Positions 30,099 to 40,011 of a stretch of 64,000 nt of DNA are shown here, piece after piece. The notes under the pieces are model-generated. The model was not told the DNA's origin. It ran no database searches and worked only from the letters and a program-made list of their open reading frames with translations. Origin of the DNA: an uncultured Aquimarina sp. (GTDB lineage: Bacteria; Bacteroidota; Bacteroidia; Flavobacteriales; Flavobacteriaceae); contig CALGLV010000011.1 of the NCBI GenBank assembly GCA_937958985.1, positions 1-64,000 on the forward strand, read 5' to 3'. Made by a program: the position numbers and the translations under genes. Within the stretch, counting starts at the first letter, position 1. Each line of letters starts with the position of its first letter.

Positions 30099-30235
30099 TT
30101 TAACAAAAATTTAAGTCTCAAAAATACGATATTCATTTTCATTAGTAGCAATGGTGTAACGCTTTATTTAAAATATTACTTAGTAATATACTTTTAAGCC
30201 TTTAAAATTAAGATAACAGCAACCGTTAAAAATCG

Positions 30236-30243
30236 TAAATTTG
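30236..30243 (+). promoter_or_regulatory. Candidate -7 element TAAATTTG upstream of leuS
   Basis: TAAATTTG matches TAnnTTTG, 12 bp before the first ATG of leuS. Confidence 0.5.
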
Positions 30244-30254
30244 CACTTTCGAAA

Positions 30255-33215
30255 ATGCAACCAATGAATTACGATTTTAATAATATTGAAGCCAAATGGC
30301 AAAAATACTGGTCAGAAAATCAAACCTTCAAAGCCAGCAATTCTAGTACTAAACCAAAATACTATGCTTTGGATATGTTTCCTTACCCATCTGGGGCGGG
30401 TTTACATGTAGGGCATCCATTAGGGTATATAGCTAGTGATATTTATGCAAGGTATAAACGTCATCAAGGTTTTAATGTATTGCATCCGCAGGGATACGAT
30501 TCGTTTGGATTGCCAGCAGAGCAATATGCTATACAAACAGGGCAACACCCAGATTTAACCACAAAAACAAATATTGCCCGTTACCGCGAGCAATTAGATA
30601 AAATTGGTTTTTCGCTTGATTGGAGCAGAGAGGTACGCACCAGTAGTCCTGAATATTATAAATGGACACAGTGGATATTTGGAGAGTTATTTAACTCTTG
30701 GTACAATGTTGAAAGTGACAAAGCAGAAGCTATTGATACGCTAATTGAAAAGTTTGAAGTATCGGGTAATGCCGCTGTTGAAGCTATTTGCGATGAAAAA
30801 GTAACATTATTTTCGGGTACGGAATGGAATGCGTTTTCGGATAAAGAAAAGCAGCAAATATTATTACAATACCGACTTACCTTTTTGGCAGAAACCGAAG
30901 TGAATTGGTGCCCTTTTTTGGGGACTGTATTAGCGAATGATGAAATTGTAAATGGTCTTTCAGAACGAGGAAGCCATCCCGTGGTAAGAAAAAAAATGAC
31001 TCAATGGAGTATGCGTATTTCTGCCTATGCCGATCGTTTAATCCAAGGACTTAACGGCTTGGATTGGTCGGAAAGTATTAAAGAAACACAGCGTAATTGG
31101 ATTGGTAAATCTGTTGGAGCATCGGTTAAATTTCCTGTTCAAGATTCAAAAGAATTTATAGAAGTTTTTACAACGCGACCAGATACTATTTTTGGTGTGA
31201 GCTTTATGACTTTAGCTCCCGAACATCCTTTAGTATCTGAAATCACAACCGATTTACAAAAAGAAAAAGTAGCAGCCTACGTTGAAGCTACTTCGAAACG
31301 TAGCGAACGAGAGCGAATGGCTGATGTAAAAACAATATCAGGAGTTTTTACTGGCGCTTATGCCGAACATCCATTAAGTAAAAAAAGGGTGCCTATTTGG
31401 GTTGGCGATTATGTGTTAGCAAGCTATGGAACGGGTGCTGTAATGGCAGTACCATGTGGCGATCAGCGCGACTTTGATTTTGCAAATCATTTTGGAATTC
31501 CAATTTTAAATATATTTAAAGATGTTGATATTTCCGAAGAAGCATATACCGATAAAACAAATGCAATAATTACAAATTCAGACTTTTTAGATGATTTATC
31601 AGCGAAAGAAGCTAGTGTTATTGCAGTAAAAACTTTCGAATCTTTAGGTTGTGGTTTAGGTAAAACAAACTACCGTTTAAGGGATGCCGTATTTAGTCGT
31701 CAGCGTTATTGGGGAGAACCTTTTCCAATATATTATGTAGATGGAATGCCGCAGTTAATCGACACCAAACATTTACCAATAAACTTACCTGAGGTAGAAA
31801 AATATTTACCTACCGAAGAAGGAGAGCCGCCATTAGGCAGAGCAACCGATTGGGCTTGGAATACGGTAACAAATACTGTGGTTAATAACAGTGAAATTAA
31901 TAACACAACAATTCATCCACTAGAGTTGAACACTATGCCAGGTTGGGCAGGGAGTTCGTGGTATTTATTTCGTTACATGGATTCGGAAAATACGGAAGAG
32001 TTTGCTTCTAAAGAAGCCTTGGAGTATTGGCAAAATGTAGACCTTTATGTAGGAGGAAGCGAGCACGGTACAGGGCATTTATTATACAGTCGTTTTTGGA
32101 CAAAATTTCTGTTCGATCGCAATTTTTTATCGGTTGATGAGCCTTTTAAAAAGATGATTAACCAAGGAATGATTTTGGGAACGAGTGCTTTTGCCTATAA
32201 AGCCATTCCTTTTATGAAAACGGGATGTAGTTTAGATGAGAATACCGAAGATATAACTAAAAAAATCCCGCTGATTTTTGTTTCAAAAACTGCTTTCAAA
32301 TCGGATGATGAATTTGAGAAGGTGGTGCTAGATTATTTGTTAGATAACAAAATTATAGGTCATTTTGATGCTGAAATTTTAACTATCGCTAAAAGTCCAG
32401 TGCATGTGGATGTTTCGTTTGTAAATTCTTCAGACGAATTAGATACAGACGCGTTTAAAAATTGGAGAGCCGATTTTAAAGATGCTCAATTTATTTTACA
32501 GGACGGAAAATATAGTGTCGGTCGTGAGGTAGAAAAGATGTCCAAATCTAAATTCAATGTAGTTAACCCAGATGATATTTGTAATGAATATGGTGCAGAT
32601 ACACTTCGTTTATACGAAATGTTTTTAGGGCCATTAGAGCAAGCAAAACCATGGAATACAGCAGGTATTTCAGGAGTACATAACTTCTTAAAGAAATTAT
32701 GGAAACTCTACGTTGGGGAAAATGGAGTAAAGTTTAACGACTCCGAACCAACGAAAGACAATTTAAAAACGCTTCATAAAACTATAAAAAAGGTAATTGA
32801 GGATATTGAAAACTTTTCTTTCAATACTTCAGTAAGTACGTTTATGATTTGTGTTAACGAGTTGACTGCTCAAAAATGTACGAGTAAATCAGTACTAAGC
32901 GATTTGATGACTATAATAGCTCCTTATGCACCACATATAGCAGAAGAGCTATGGAATATTTTAGGAAATAGCCAGTCTATTTCAACAGCGAGTTTTCCAA
33001 AGTTCGAGGCTTCTCATTTAGTAGAAAGCGCTAAAGAATATCCAGTTTCTTTTAACGGAAAAATGCGTTTTAAATTAGAGTTGCCATTAGATATGTCCAA
33101 GGACGAAATAGAGAAAGTAGTAATGGCTCATGAAAAAACAATAAAACAACTAGATGGGCGTACACCTAAAAAGGTAATTATTGTTCCTGGTAAAATTATA
33201 AACATAGTAGGGTAA
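30255..33215 (+). CDS. leuS: Leucyl-tRNA synthetase (start may be 30264, MNYDFNNIEAKWQKYW)
   Basis: MFPYPSGAGLHVGHPLGYIASDI (HIGH), FTTRPDTIFG editing domain, KMSKSKFNVVNPDD. Confidence 0.98.
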   Translation: MQPMNYDFNNIEAKWQKYWSENQTFKASNSSTKPKYYALDMFPYPSGAGLHVGHPLGYIASDIYARYKRHQGFNVLHPQGYDSFGLPAEQYAIQTGQHPDLTTKTNIARYREQLDKIGFSLDWSREVRTSSPEYYKWTQWIFGELFNSWYNVESDKAEAIDTLIEKFEVSGNAAVEAICDEKVTLFSGTEWNAFSDKEKQQILLQYRLTFLAETEVNWCPFLGTVLANDEIVNGLSERGSHPVVRKKMTQWSMRISAYADRLIQGLNGLDWSESIKETQRNWIGKSVGASVKFPVQDSKEFIEVFTTRPDTIFGVSFMTLAPEHPLVSEITTDLQKEKVAAYVEATSKRSERERMADVKTISGVFTGAYAEHPLSKKRVPIWVGDYVLASYGTGAVMAVPCGDQRDFDFANHFGIPILNIFKDVDISEEAYTDKTNAIITNSDFLDDLSAKEASVIAVKTFESLGCGLGKTNYRLRDAVFSRQRYWGEPFPIYYVDGMPQLIDTKHLPINLPEVEKYLPTEEGEPPLGRATDWAWNTVTNTVVNNSEINNTTIHPLELNTMPGWAGSSWYLFRYMDSENTEEFASKEALEYWQNVDLYVGGSEHGTGHLLYSRFWTKFLFDRNFLSVDEPFKKMINQGMILGTSAFAYKAIPFMKTGCSLDENTEDITKKIPLIFVSKTAFKSDDEFEKVVLDYLLDNKIIGHFDAEILTIAKSPVHVDVSFVNSSDELDTDAFKNWRADFKDAQFILQDGKYSVGREVEKMSKSKFNVVNPDDICNEYGADTLRLYEMFLGPLEQAKPWNTAGISGVHNFLKKLWKLYVGENGVKFNDSEPTKDNLKTLHKTIKKVIEDIENFSFNTSVSTFMICVNELTAQKCTSKSVLSDLMTIIAPYAPHIAEELWNILGNSQSISTASFPKFEASHLVESAKEYPVSFNGKMRFKLELPLDMSKDEIEKVVMAHEKTIKQLDGRTPKKVIIVPGKIINIVG

Positions 33216-33216
33216 T

Positions 33217-33477
33217 ATGGATAAGTTTTATATTGAATTAATCGGAACTATAGCGGCCATACTTTCAACTGGCTCTTTTTTGCCCCAAGTATATAAAACA
33301 TGGCGAACCAAAGATGCTAAAAGCTTGTCGTTACCTATGGTATTAATGCTGTTTTTAGGAGTTTGCTTGTGGATAACTTATGGATTTTTAATTATGAGTA
33401 TTCCTATACTTGCCGCTAATGTGGTAACGGCTATGTGTGTTGGATTGTTAATTTCTTTTAAGCTAAAATATAAATAG
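33217..33477 (+). CDS. SemiSWEET (PQ-loop) transporter, three TM
   Basis: IGTIAAILSTGSFLPQVYKTWRTKDAKSLSLPMVLMLFLGVCLWITYGF. Confidence 0.92.
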   Translation: MDKFYIELIGTIAAILSTGSFLPQVYKTWRTKDAKSLSLPMVLMLFLGVCLWITYGFLIMSIPILAANVVTAMCVGLLISFKLKYK

Positions 33478-33505
33478 AAAATTCTTTTAAAGAATTGGTT
33501 ACTAT

Positions 33506-33531
33506 AAATCCTCGTCATTTGATGAGGATTT
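33506..33531 (+). terminator. Terminator downstream of the SemiSWEET gene
   Basis: aaatcctcgtca tt tgatgaggattt followed by tttt. Confidence 0.8.
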
Positions 33532-33565
33532 TTTTGTATTTTAGTTACTCTAAAATGATATTATT

Positions 33566-34261
33566 ATGATGATGTATTATGCTATTGCAGGAATTGTTTT
33601 TCTGGTAAGTTCCTATGTAAGTAATAAGCTAAAAAGTAAATTCAAAGAATACTCTGAAGTTTCATTACAAAACGGAATGAGTGGAGCCGAGATTGCTGAA
33701 AAAATGTTACGTGACAATGGAATTAAGGATGTACGAGTAATTTCAACTCCTGGTCAATTAACCGATCATTACAACCCGCAAGACAAAACAGTTAATTTAA
33801 GTGAAGTAGTATATACGCAACGCAATGCAGCAGCAGCAGCAGTTGCAGCTCATGAGGTAGGACATGCCGTGCAACATGCGCAGGCTTATCAATGGTTAAC
33901 AATGCGTTCTAAAATTGTACCTGTAGTAGGTATTGCAAGTAAATTTTCCAATATTGTAATTATGGCGGGTATGGCGCTTGCTGCTGGTGGAACTGCTTTT
34001 GGGAGTTCTATTTTTTTAGTAGGTATTTTATTATTTGCAGTAACCACCGCATTTACCTTTATAACCCTTCCGGTAGAATATGATGCGAGTAACCGCGCAT
34101 TAGCTTGGTTGCAAAACTCTCCAGGTATGCTGAATAGAGAAGAACATGCAGCGGCAAAAGATGCCTTAAAATGGGCAGCACGCACTTATTTGGTTGCAGC
34201 ATTAGGGTCATTAGCAACACTGCTATATTTTGTAATGCAATATATGGGTAGCAGACGCTAA
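33566..34261 (+). CDS. Zinc metallopeptidase (YugP-like)
   Basis: NGMSGAEIAEKMLRDNGI, AAVAAHEVGHAVQHAQAY (HExxH), LPVEYDASNRAL. Confidence 0.92.
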   Translation: MMMYYAIAGIVFLVSSYVSNKLKSKFKEYSEVSLQNGMSGAEIAEKMLRDNGIKDVRVISTPGQLTDHYNPQDKTVNLSEVVYTQRNAAAAAVAAHEVGHAVQHAQAYQWLTMRSKIVPVVGIASKFSNIVIMAGMALAAGGTAFGSSIFLVGILLFAVTTAFTFITLPVEYDASNRALAWLQNSPGMLNREEHAAAKDALKWAARTYLVAALGSLATLLYFVMQYMGSRR

Positions 34262-34284
34262 AAAATAGCATACAATATAAATTG

Positions 34285-34320
34285 AAAGCACTAAAAAGGT
34301 AAAACTTAGTAGTGCTTTTT
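34285..34320 (+). terminator. Terminator downstream of the zinc peptidase gene
   Basis: aaagcact...agtgctttttttg stem-loop with T tract. Confidence 0.65.
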
Positions 34321-34345
34321 TTGTTTAGAATTGGTTCTATCTTGG

Positions 34346-34381
34346 AATTATAATACACTAAAATTATAGTGTATTATAATT
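34346..34381. repeat. Inverted repeat, 15-bp perfect arms, 6-nt loop
   Basis: aattataatacacta aaatta tagtgtattataatt. Confidence 0.8.
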
Positions 34382-34599
34382 TTGTAACTATTAGCTCAGT
34401 AAAATTTAAATTAACTTAAGAAAGAGATCCCATATCTGAGGAATGAACTGTGTTTGTTACAATTCAATAGTTGTTGTAATAAATACACTTTGGGGATGTA
34501 CGCAAAACAATAGATAAGGCAGCCAAGTTTTAAAAGACTAAAGTAGTTTTAAAGCGATTCAAAGTAATGTTAAGTGAATATATCTATAGCCAGCCACTT

Positions 34600-34657
34600 A
34601 ATACTAATCCAAAAAAAAGACCGCTATTAATAGCGGTCTTTTTTTTGGATTAGTATT
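34600..34657. terminator. 58-bp perfect palindrome, probable bidirectional terminator
   Basis: aatactaatccaaaaaaaagaccgctatta followed immediately by its complete reverse complement; no loop, no mismatch. Confidence 0.9.
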
Positions 34658-34659
34658 TT

Positions 34660-35034
34660 TTAATTGAAGTCAGAATCTCCAGATATAATACGGATTGTGT
34701 CAACAAGTTGCCAAACCCAAGATACTAGTAATGGTAAGATTAATATTGCACCAGGGAAAGTCAATAAAGTTTGCCACAGTGCTTGTTTTTTTCTTCCTAA
34801 ATACCAGTTATGTAAACCAAAAGGAAGAAATATAACAGATACTAATGCTAATATTATAGAAACTGTTTTTCTGTCTGCTTTTGCAGCAGGAGAAGTTACT
34901 ACAACTTTTTCTTCTACGTTATCTTCAGCAAATTGTGCAGTTTGTGTAGTATATGAGCTTACAGGAAAACTAGCATACGAAGTAATTGAAGCAAAAGACA
35001 AAAGTAAAATCGATAATAATAATTTGATTTTCAT
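34660..35034 (-). CDS. TM2 domain-containing protein with signal peptide
   Basis: SIILALVSVIFLPFGLHNWYLGRKKQALWQTLLTFPG...VWQLVDTIRIISGD. Confidence 0.78.
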   Translation of the reverse strand: MKIKLLLSILLLSFASITSYASFPVSSYTTQTAQFAEDNVEEKVVVTSPAAKADRKTVSIILALVSVIFLPFGLHNWYLGRKKQALWQTLLTFPGAILILPLLVSWVWQLVDTIRIISGDSDFN

Positions 35035-35083
35035 AATAGTTTATATATTAAATGTTAATTTTGGACGAATATAAATGATTATA

Positions 35084-35947
35084 ATGAAATTAATTCTTAT
35101 TCTTTTTGTTTTTTTTCAATCTATTTGTTCTTTTAGTCAGCTAAATTATAAAGAGTTAACCGGTGTTGTTAGAATAAACGACTCCCTGTTTATTCCTTAT
35201 GAAGTATACCTGAAAAAAGATAATGTAAATGAAATTTCAGGCTATTCGATAACCGATAAAAACGGTGCGCATGAAACGAAATCAGCTATAAAAGGAATTT
35301 ACGACCCTTTAGTAGGAATATTAAAGTTTAATGAATTTGATATTTTATACACAAAATCTTCTTTTAACACCTTTGATTTCTGTTACATTCATTTTGAGGC
35401 TAAGGCAAAGAATTTTGAAAAGTTAAAAATGTTAACGGGTAATTTTTATGGGAAATATGATAACGGAACAAAATGCATTGATGGCAAATTGATTTTAGCA
35501 GATAAATCTAAAATAGAAGCAAAACAACAAAAAATAAAAAGGAAATTAAATAAGCCAAAATACAAAAAACCAATACAGGTAGTACAACCAGAAATAGATT
35601 CTATTCAGTTGAAAAATATAATTGCAAATGAAGCACTTACTGTTTTTGTAAAGTCTAAAAACTTCATGCTTTCTATTTATGATTCAGGAAAGATAGATGA
35701 TGATCGAATTAATCTTTTTATTGATGGTAAATTGATTTTAGAGGATTATTCAATAAAGAAGGAGAAAAAAGAAATTCCTTTACAATTATTAAACACAAAA
35801 ATAAGTGTTAAAGTAGTTGCGTTAAATGAAGGTACATCGGCTCCTAATACCGTGAAAATAGAAATCAAAGGAGAGCACCAATTTATAGAAACGAGAACCC
35901 TGTTAAAGGAAACAGAAACAGCTTCGCTTACGTTGATTCGGAAATAG
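35084..35947 (+). CDS. Hypothetical secreted protein
   Basis: Long ORF with signal peptide MKLILILFVFFQSICSFSQ; no family recognised. Confidence 0.7.
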   Translation: MKLILILFVFFQSICSFSQLNYKELTGVVRINDSLFIPYEVYLKKDNVNEISGYSITDKNGAHETKSAIKGIYDPLVGILKFNEFDILYTKSSFNTFDFCYIHFEAKAKNFEKLKMLTGNFYGKYDNGTKCIDGKLILADKSKIEAKQQKIKRKLNKPKYKKPIQVVQPEIDSIQLKNIIANEALTVFVKSKNFMLSIYDSGKIDDDRINLFIDGKLILEDYSIKKEKKEIPLQLLNTKISVKVVALNEGTSAPNTVKIEIKGEHQFIETRTLLKETETASLTLIRK

Positions 35948-35970
35948 ATTTCTTTAAAGAGTTATAATTT

Positions 35971-36004
35971 ATAAACGCCTATAATTATTATTATAGGCGT
36001 TTAT
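35971..36004. terminator. Bidirectional terminator between convergent genes
   Basis: ataaacgcctataat tatt attataggcgtttat, 15-bp perfect arms. Confidence 0.85.
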
Positions 36005-36033
36005 TTAAATATATGAATGCTTGTAAATTAAGC

Positions 36034-36708
36034 TTACCTAGGTTTTTTCCCTCTTTCTTTAGTAAGTACAAATTTGTCAAACTCAAAGCCATCTTCTCGC
36101 ATAGAAAATTGAATAGTATGAGTTCCAGGTCTATTTACAATAATATAGGCGCGTTTGGCGTTAGGGTCACAATCATCAGTACGGTTTCTTAGGTATGAAG
36201 ACCAACTCCATTTGTCTTGTCCGTCACAAAAATAAAGACCAGTTCCGCTTTCTTTCCATTTATCATTCATTCCTACATGAATACTGTTGTCTAAAGTACT
36301 AGAGCAATATCCTTTTACCCAAACATAAAATTTACCCGTAGTTTTAAAATTTACTTTATAATTCAAAACAGCAACTTTTCCCGGAGTTCTAGAAAAATTA
36401 ACCCCTTCTCTCATGGTTCTAGATTTATCTGTAAATGTCTCTGGTAGTACTTCAATATAAGTTCGATTACTAGCACCGCCTATATGTTTTTTGTCAGGAT
36501 CGGGTTTTATTTTTTTTGTTCGTTCATCACTAGTTATGTACCACGCCCTATTTTTTGTTAAATCTTGAGATTGAAAGCTTTCGGCTTCAACTTCGATGTA
36601 TTCTTCAACGGTTTTTATTTTTACCTGTTTTATACTACTAGCTTTTTGGGAATAGCTGTAGCTAAAAATAAGAATGGAAATTAAAAAGAAAGGTAGTTTT
36701 TTTAACAT
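36034..36708 (-). CDS. Secreted stand-alone carbohydrate-binding-like beta-sandwich protein
   Basis: Signal peptide; EVEAESFQ, PGKVAVLNYKVNFKTTGKFYVWVKGY, PGTHTIQFSMREDGFEFDKFVLT resembles the accessory domain appended to glycoside hydrolases; no catalytic domain. Confidence 0.65.
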   Translation of the reverse strand: MLKKLPFFLISILIFSYSYSQKASSIKQVKIKTVEEYIEVEAESFQSQDLTKNRAWYITSDERTKKIKPDPDKKHIGGASNRTYIEVLPETFTDKSRTMREGVNFSRTPGKVAVLNYKVNFKTTGKFYVWVKGYCSSTLDNSIHVGMNDKWKESGTGLYFCDGQDKWSWSSYLRNRTDDCDPNAKRAYIIVNRPGTHTIQFSMREDGFEFDKFVLTKERGKKPR

Positions 36709-36827
36709 AGGATATTTTTTATTAATTATTTTAAGCTAAAGTAGAAAATTTATCAGTCATTTTTGAATTTGCTTGAATATTCCATACTAATTATTAGATT
36801 ATTGTATTGATTTATAGGTTTTTAAAC

Positions 36828-37712
36828 CTATTTTGAAGCAGAATTTTTTGAAGTGAATCCATAAAAATTCTGTTTTAAAAAACTTTTCGGAAACTGTTCA
36901 TCTCCTTTAAAGCCTATTGGTATAGTGCCACTATCTTCAGGGATGTAATTGGTTTTAAAAATGTAATCCCATATACTTAGACTAATACCAAAATTCATGC
37001 CATAACTTCCTTTAGGGAGTGAATAGGCATGGTGATATAGGTGCATTACAGGATTATTTAAAATGTATTTTAAAGGACCCCAAGTTATTCTGAGATTAGC
37101 ATGATTAAGATGGCCAATAAGTATTGCAAAAAAATGAACAATGTAAGCTTGCTCTGGTTCAAAACCACCAAGTAGCATTACTGCTATTATTTTAAACGGT
37201 TTATACAATACGTTTTCCATCCAATGATAGCGTAAGTGTGCAGCAAAGCCCATTTCTTTAACACTATGGTGTACTTTGTGAAATTTCCATAGAAAGTAAT
37301 ATTTGTGTAGTAACCTATGTGTGTACCATTGTACAAAATCTAAAGTCACAAAAAATACAAGTAATTGGCTCCATATAGGCCAAGCGGAAATTGAAATTAT
37401 AGCCAAGCTTTGATTAGTGAAATTAAACTGTAGTAATAAAAACTCAATAGCCTTATAAAAACCACTAATTACAATTGTAAATACAAAAAAATTAAAAAAC
37501 ATATAACCTGTGTCCAGCCAAAAATCTTTTCGGAATAATGCTTGATTTTTCCGCCAAGGAAACAAAATTTCTAACCCCCATACAACAAGTGAAATCACAA
37601 TAAGCCCCCAGAAGTAATTTTTATACCAAGGCACCTCAAAAGTTATAGATTGAATAACCCATAGGAAAGTACCTTGAACAGTATTACTTATTTCATTAAA
37701 AAAAGTTGTCAT
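36828..37712 (-). CDS. Sterol desaturase / fatty acid hydroxylase superfamily protein
   Basis: Histidine clusters HRLLHKYYFLWKFHKVHHS, HLNHANLRITW, HLYHHAY. Confidence 0.93.
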   Translation of the reverse strand: MTTFFNEISNTVQGTFLWVIQSITFEVPWYKNYFWGLIVISLVVWGLEILFPWRKNQALFRKDFWLDTGYMFFNFFVFTIVISGFYKAIEFLLLQFNFTNQSLAIISISAWPIWSQLLVFFVTLDFVQWYTHRLLHKYYFLWKFHKVHHSVKEMGFAAHLRYHWMENVLYKPFKIIAVMLLGGFEPEQAYIVHFFAILIGHLNHANLRITWGPLKYILNNPVMHLYHHAYSLPKGSYGMNFGISLSIWDYIFKTNYIPEDSGTIPIGFKGDEQFPKSFLKQNFYGFTSKNSASK

Positions 37713-37723
37713 AGGTATTGTAA

Positions 37724-38215
37724 TTAAAAGGCACAATTTGTTGGCAAAGGTTTCTTAATAGCCAAATCAGAGGCAAAATCATCAGTTAAAAGAACACTTT
37801 CAAAGCCCGTCGCTATCGAACCTGTGAAGGCTTGATTTCCATAGCCAGTAGTATTCATGTGAGCACGAATAATTAATACTTGATTTTGTGATACAAGTAC
37901 TCCATTTTGTGATCGTGTAAATGGTTGTTCGTTTACATGGCTATGAAGTAATATACGACGTGAAATTAATTGCCCCTCTTCGGAAATTATTTCCCACCAA
38001 TCGGCGTATTGATTACAGCCTGTATCGGGGCTATTGACAGAAACGCTAAAATTATAATTACCATCGTCTCCCGTAACAGAAACCGCATTAATTTCAGCTT
38101 CATTATTAAGAGTAGCTATTGGATTATTTGTATTAGAAACTTCGGCTTCCTTATCAGAAGCACACGAAAAACTAAAAAATAACAGCGCCATTAAAATGTA
38201 GGTGCATACTTTCAT
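37724..38215 (-). CDS. Hypothetical lipoprotein
   Basis: Lipobox FFSFSCASDKEAEV; continuous ORF upstream of the desaturase. Confidence 0.65.
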   Translation of the reverse strand: MKVCTYILMALLFFSFSCASDKEAEVSNTNNPIATLNNEAEINAVSVTGDDGNYNFSVSVNSPDTGCNQYADWWEIISEEGQLISRRILLHSHVNEQPFTRSQNGVLVSQNQVLIIRAHMNTTGYGNQAFTGSIATGFESVLLTDDFASDLAIKKPLPTNCAF

Positions 38216-38384
38216 GATCTTTTTATATAAAGTTACCGTTTTTAATTCTTTTTATAGGTAACTAAGGTTACAGTTAAATATTCAATAGCGTAGTAATTTT
38301 GAGAATGGACTTTACAGTATTAAAAAATAAGATCAGTATTGTGTTAGTCATTATTACAGTTATTTACTTTCAAAACTTATTATT

Positions 38385-38594
38385 ATGAAAAAAAACATGG
38401 GAACCTTGGACCGATCTATACGTTTAGTGGTAGCGTTAATTATTGCAGTGTTATTTTACATGGGTATATTATCGTCAACAATTGGTGTGGTATTACTTGT
38501 CGTGGCAGGAATTTTTACGGTAACTAGCTTTGTTAGCTTCTGCCCTTTATATTCGTTAGTGGGTTTGAATACCTGTAAAGTGAAAAATAATTAA
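38385..38594 (+). CDS. DUF2892 / YgaP-like inner membrane protein
   Basis: MGTLDRSIRLVVALIIAVLFYMG...SFCPLYSLVGLNTCKV. Confidence 0.88.
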   Translation: MKKNMGTLDRSIRLVVALIIAVLFYMGILSSTIGVVLLVVAGIFTVTSFVSFCPLYSLVGLNTCKVKNN

Positions 38595-38658
38595 TTTACA
38601 ATATGTACTTGTGACTTTAAAATTTTACCGAAATTTGTAGCTTTAATAAAACACAATT

Positions 38659-39147
38659 ATGAGTAAAGTTGGAATAATCATGGGGAGTACAAGTGACTTA
38701 CCTATAATGCAAAAAGCAGTTGATTTTTTAAAGGAAATAGGGGTTTCTGTTGAAGTAGACATTGTTTCTGCGCATCGTACTCCAGAAAAATTATACGATT
38801 ATGCAACTAATGCCCATAATAGAGGTGTAAATGTAATTATTGCAGGTGCAGGTGGTGCAGCACACTTACCAGGTATGGTGGCTTCAATGTCTCCTTTACC
38901 TGTTATTGGAGTTCCTGTAAAATCGAGTAATTCTATCGATGGTTGGGATTCAGTATTATCAATTTTACAAATGCCAGGAGGAGTTCCGGTAGCAACAGTA
39001 GCTTTAGATGGTGCATTAAATGCAGGTATTTTAGCAGCTCAAATTTTAGGATCTCAGGATAAAAATATTCAAGACAAAATTATTGCTTACAAGCAAGAAT
39101 TGAAACAAAAAGTAATTGCTGGTGCTGAGCAGGTTAAAAGCCTATAA
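38659..39147 (+). CDS. purE: N5-carboxyaminoimidazole ribonucleotide mutase
   Basis: GIIMGSTSDLPIMQKAVDFL, SAHRTPEKLYDYA, IAGAGGAAHLPGMVAS, MPGGVPVATVALDGALNAGILAAQ. Confidence 0.97.
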   Translation: MSKVGIIMGSTSDLPIMQKAVDFLKEIGVSVEVDIVSAHRTPEKLYDYATNAHNRGVNVIIAGAGGAAHLPGMVASMSPLPVIGVPVKSSNSIDGWDSVLSILQMPGGVPVATVALDGALNAGILAAQILGSQDKNIQDKIIAYKQELKQKVIAGAEQVKSL

Positions 39148-39164
39148 AGTCATCGATTTATAAA

Positions 39165-39209
39165 AAACCAAAAAAACTCAAGAAGTAATTTCTTGAGTTT
39201 TTTTGGTTT
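39165..39209 (+). terminator. Rho-independent terminator downstream of purE
   Basis: aaaccaaaaaaactcaagaa gtaat ttcttgagtttttttggttt, 20-bp perfect arms. Confidence 0.9.
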
Positions 39210-39267
39210 AAAGAGAATCATTTAGTCTGTAATAGAGTTTTATAATTTTTTATTTAAATTGCTTGTT

Positions 39268-39966
39268 ATGAGTAGTTTAGAATCTAAATTTTCAATAAAA
39301 AACTGGAGTGAATCCGATAGGCCACGAGAAAAATTAGTGGCTCAAGGAAAAAAAATATTGTCAAATGCAGAATTAATGGCAATTTTAATTGGGTCGGGGA
39401 GTAGGAATGAGTCTGCAGTAAGTTTGTGTAAACGAATTTTAGCAAGCGTAGGTAACAACCTTAATGAAGTAGCTAAGTTAAACGTGCAACAACTTACCAA
39501 TTTTAAAGGAATTGGTGATGCCAAGGCCATAAGTATAGTTGCTGCTTTAGAGTTGGGCCGTAGGCAACAAGCACAAGCTGTACCCGTGCAACCTACCATT
39601 ACAGCAAGCAAAGATGTTTATAATTACATGCAACCGCTATTGGGGAATTTAAACCACGAGGAATTCTGGGTGCTTTTTCTAAATAATTCCAACAAAGTAG
39701 TACATAGAAAAATGATAAGTAGTGGCGGACAAACAGGAACTGTAGTTGATATTCGATTAATTTTGAAAACAGCTTTTGAGTTTGGTGCCGTAGCTATGAT
39801 TTTAGCACATAACCACCCCAGTGGTAGCTTACGCCCCAGTCAAGCAGATAAAACGACCACTATTAATATTGCTGAAGCAGGAAAAACAGTTACTATTAAA
39901 GTATTAGATCATTTAATTGTAACCGAGAAAAACTATTTTAGCTTTGCAGACGAAGGTTTAATGTAA
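39268..39966 (+). CDS. radC: RadC family JAB-domain protein
   Basis: DRPREKLVAQGKKILSNAELMAILIGSGSR, VSSGGQTGTVVD-like region, ILAHNHPSGSLRPSQAD. Confidence 0.93.
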   Translation: MSSLESKFSIKNWSESDRPREKLVAQGKKILSNAELMAILIGSGSRNESAVSLCKRILASVGNNLNEVAKLNVQQLTNFKGIGDAKAISIVAALELGRRQQAQAVPVQPTITASKDVYNYMQPLLGNLNHEEFWVLFLNNSNKVVHRKMISSGGQTGTVVDIRLILKTAFEFGAVAMILAHNHPSGSLRPSQADKTTTINIAEAGKTVTIKVLDHLIVTEKNYFSFADEGLM

Positions 39967-40011
39967 TTTTAAATTTGCTATAGAGTTGTTTAAAAGTAGA
40001 ATATAGGAATT

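Noticed and set aside
30700-32500. Large insertions in LeuS relative to E. coli-type enzymes
   Set aside because: I recognise these as typical of Bacteroidota LeuS; HIGH and KMSKS motifs are intact, so not a frameshift or fusion
33831-33850. CAG/GCA trinucleotide run
   Set aside because: Encodes the Ala-rich helix before the HExxH motif of the zinc peptidase; ordinary coding sequence
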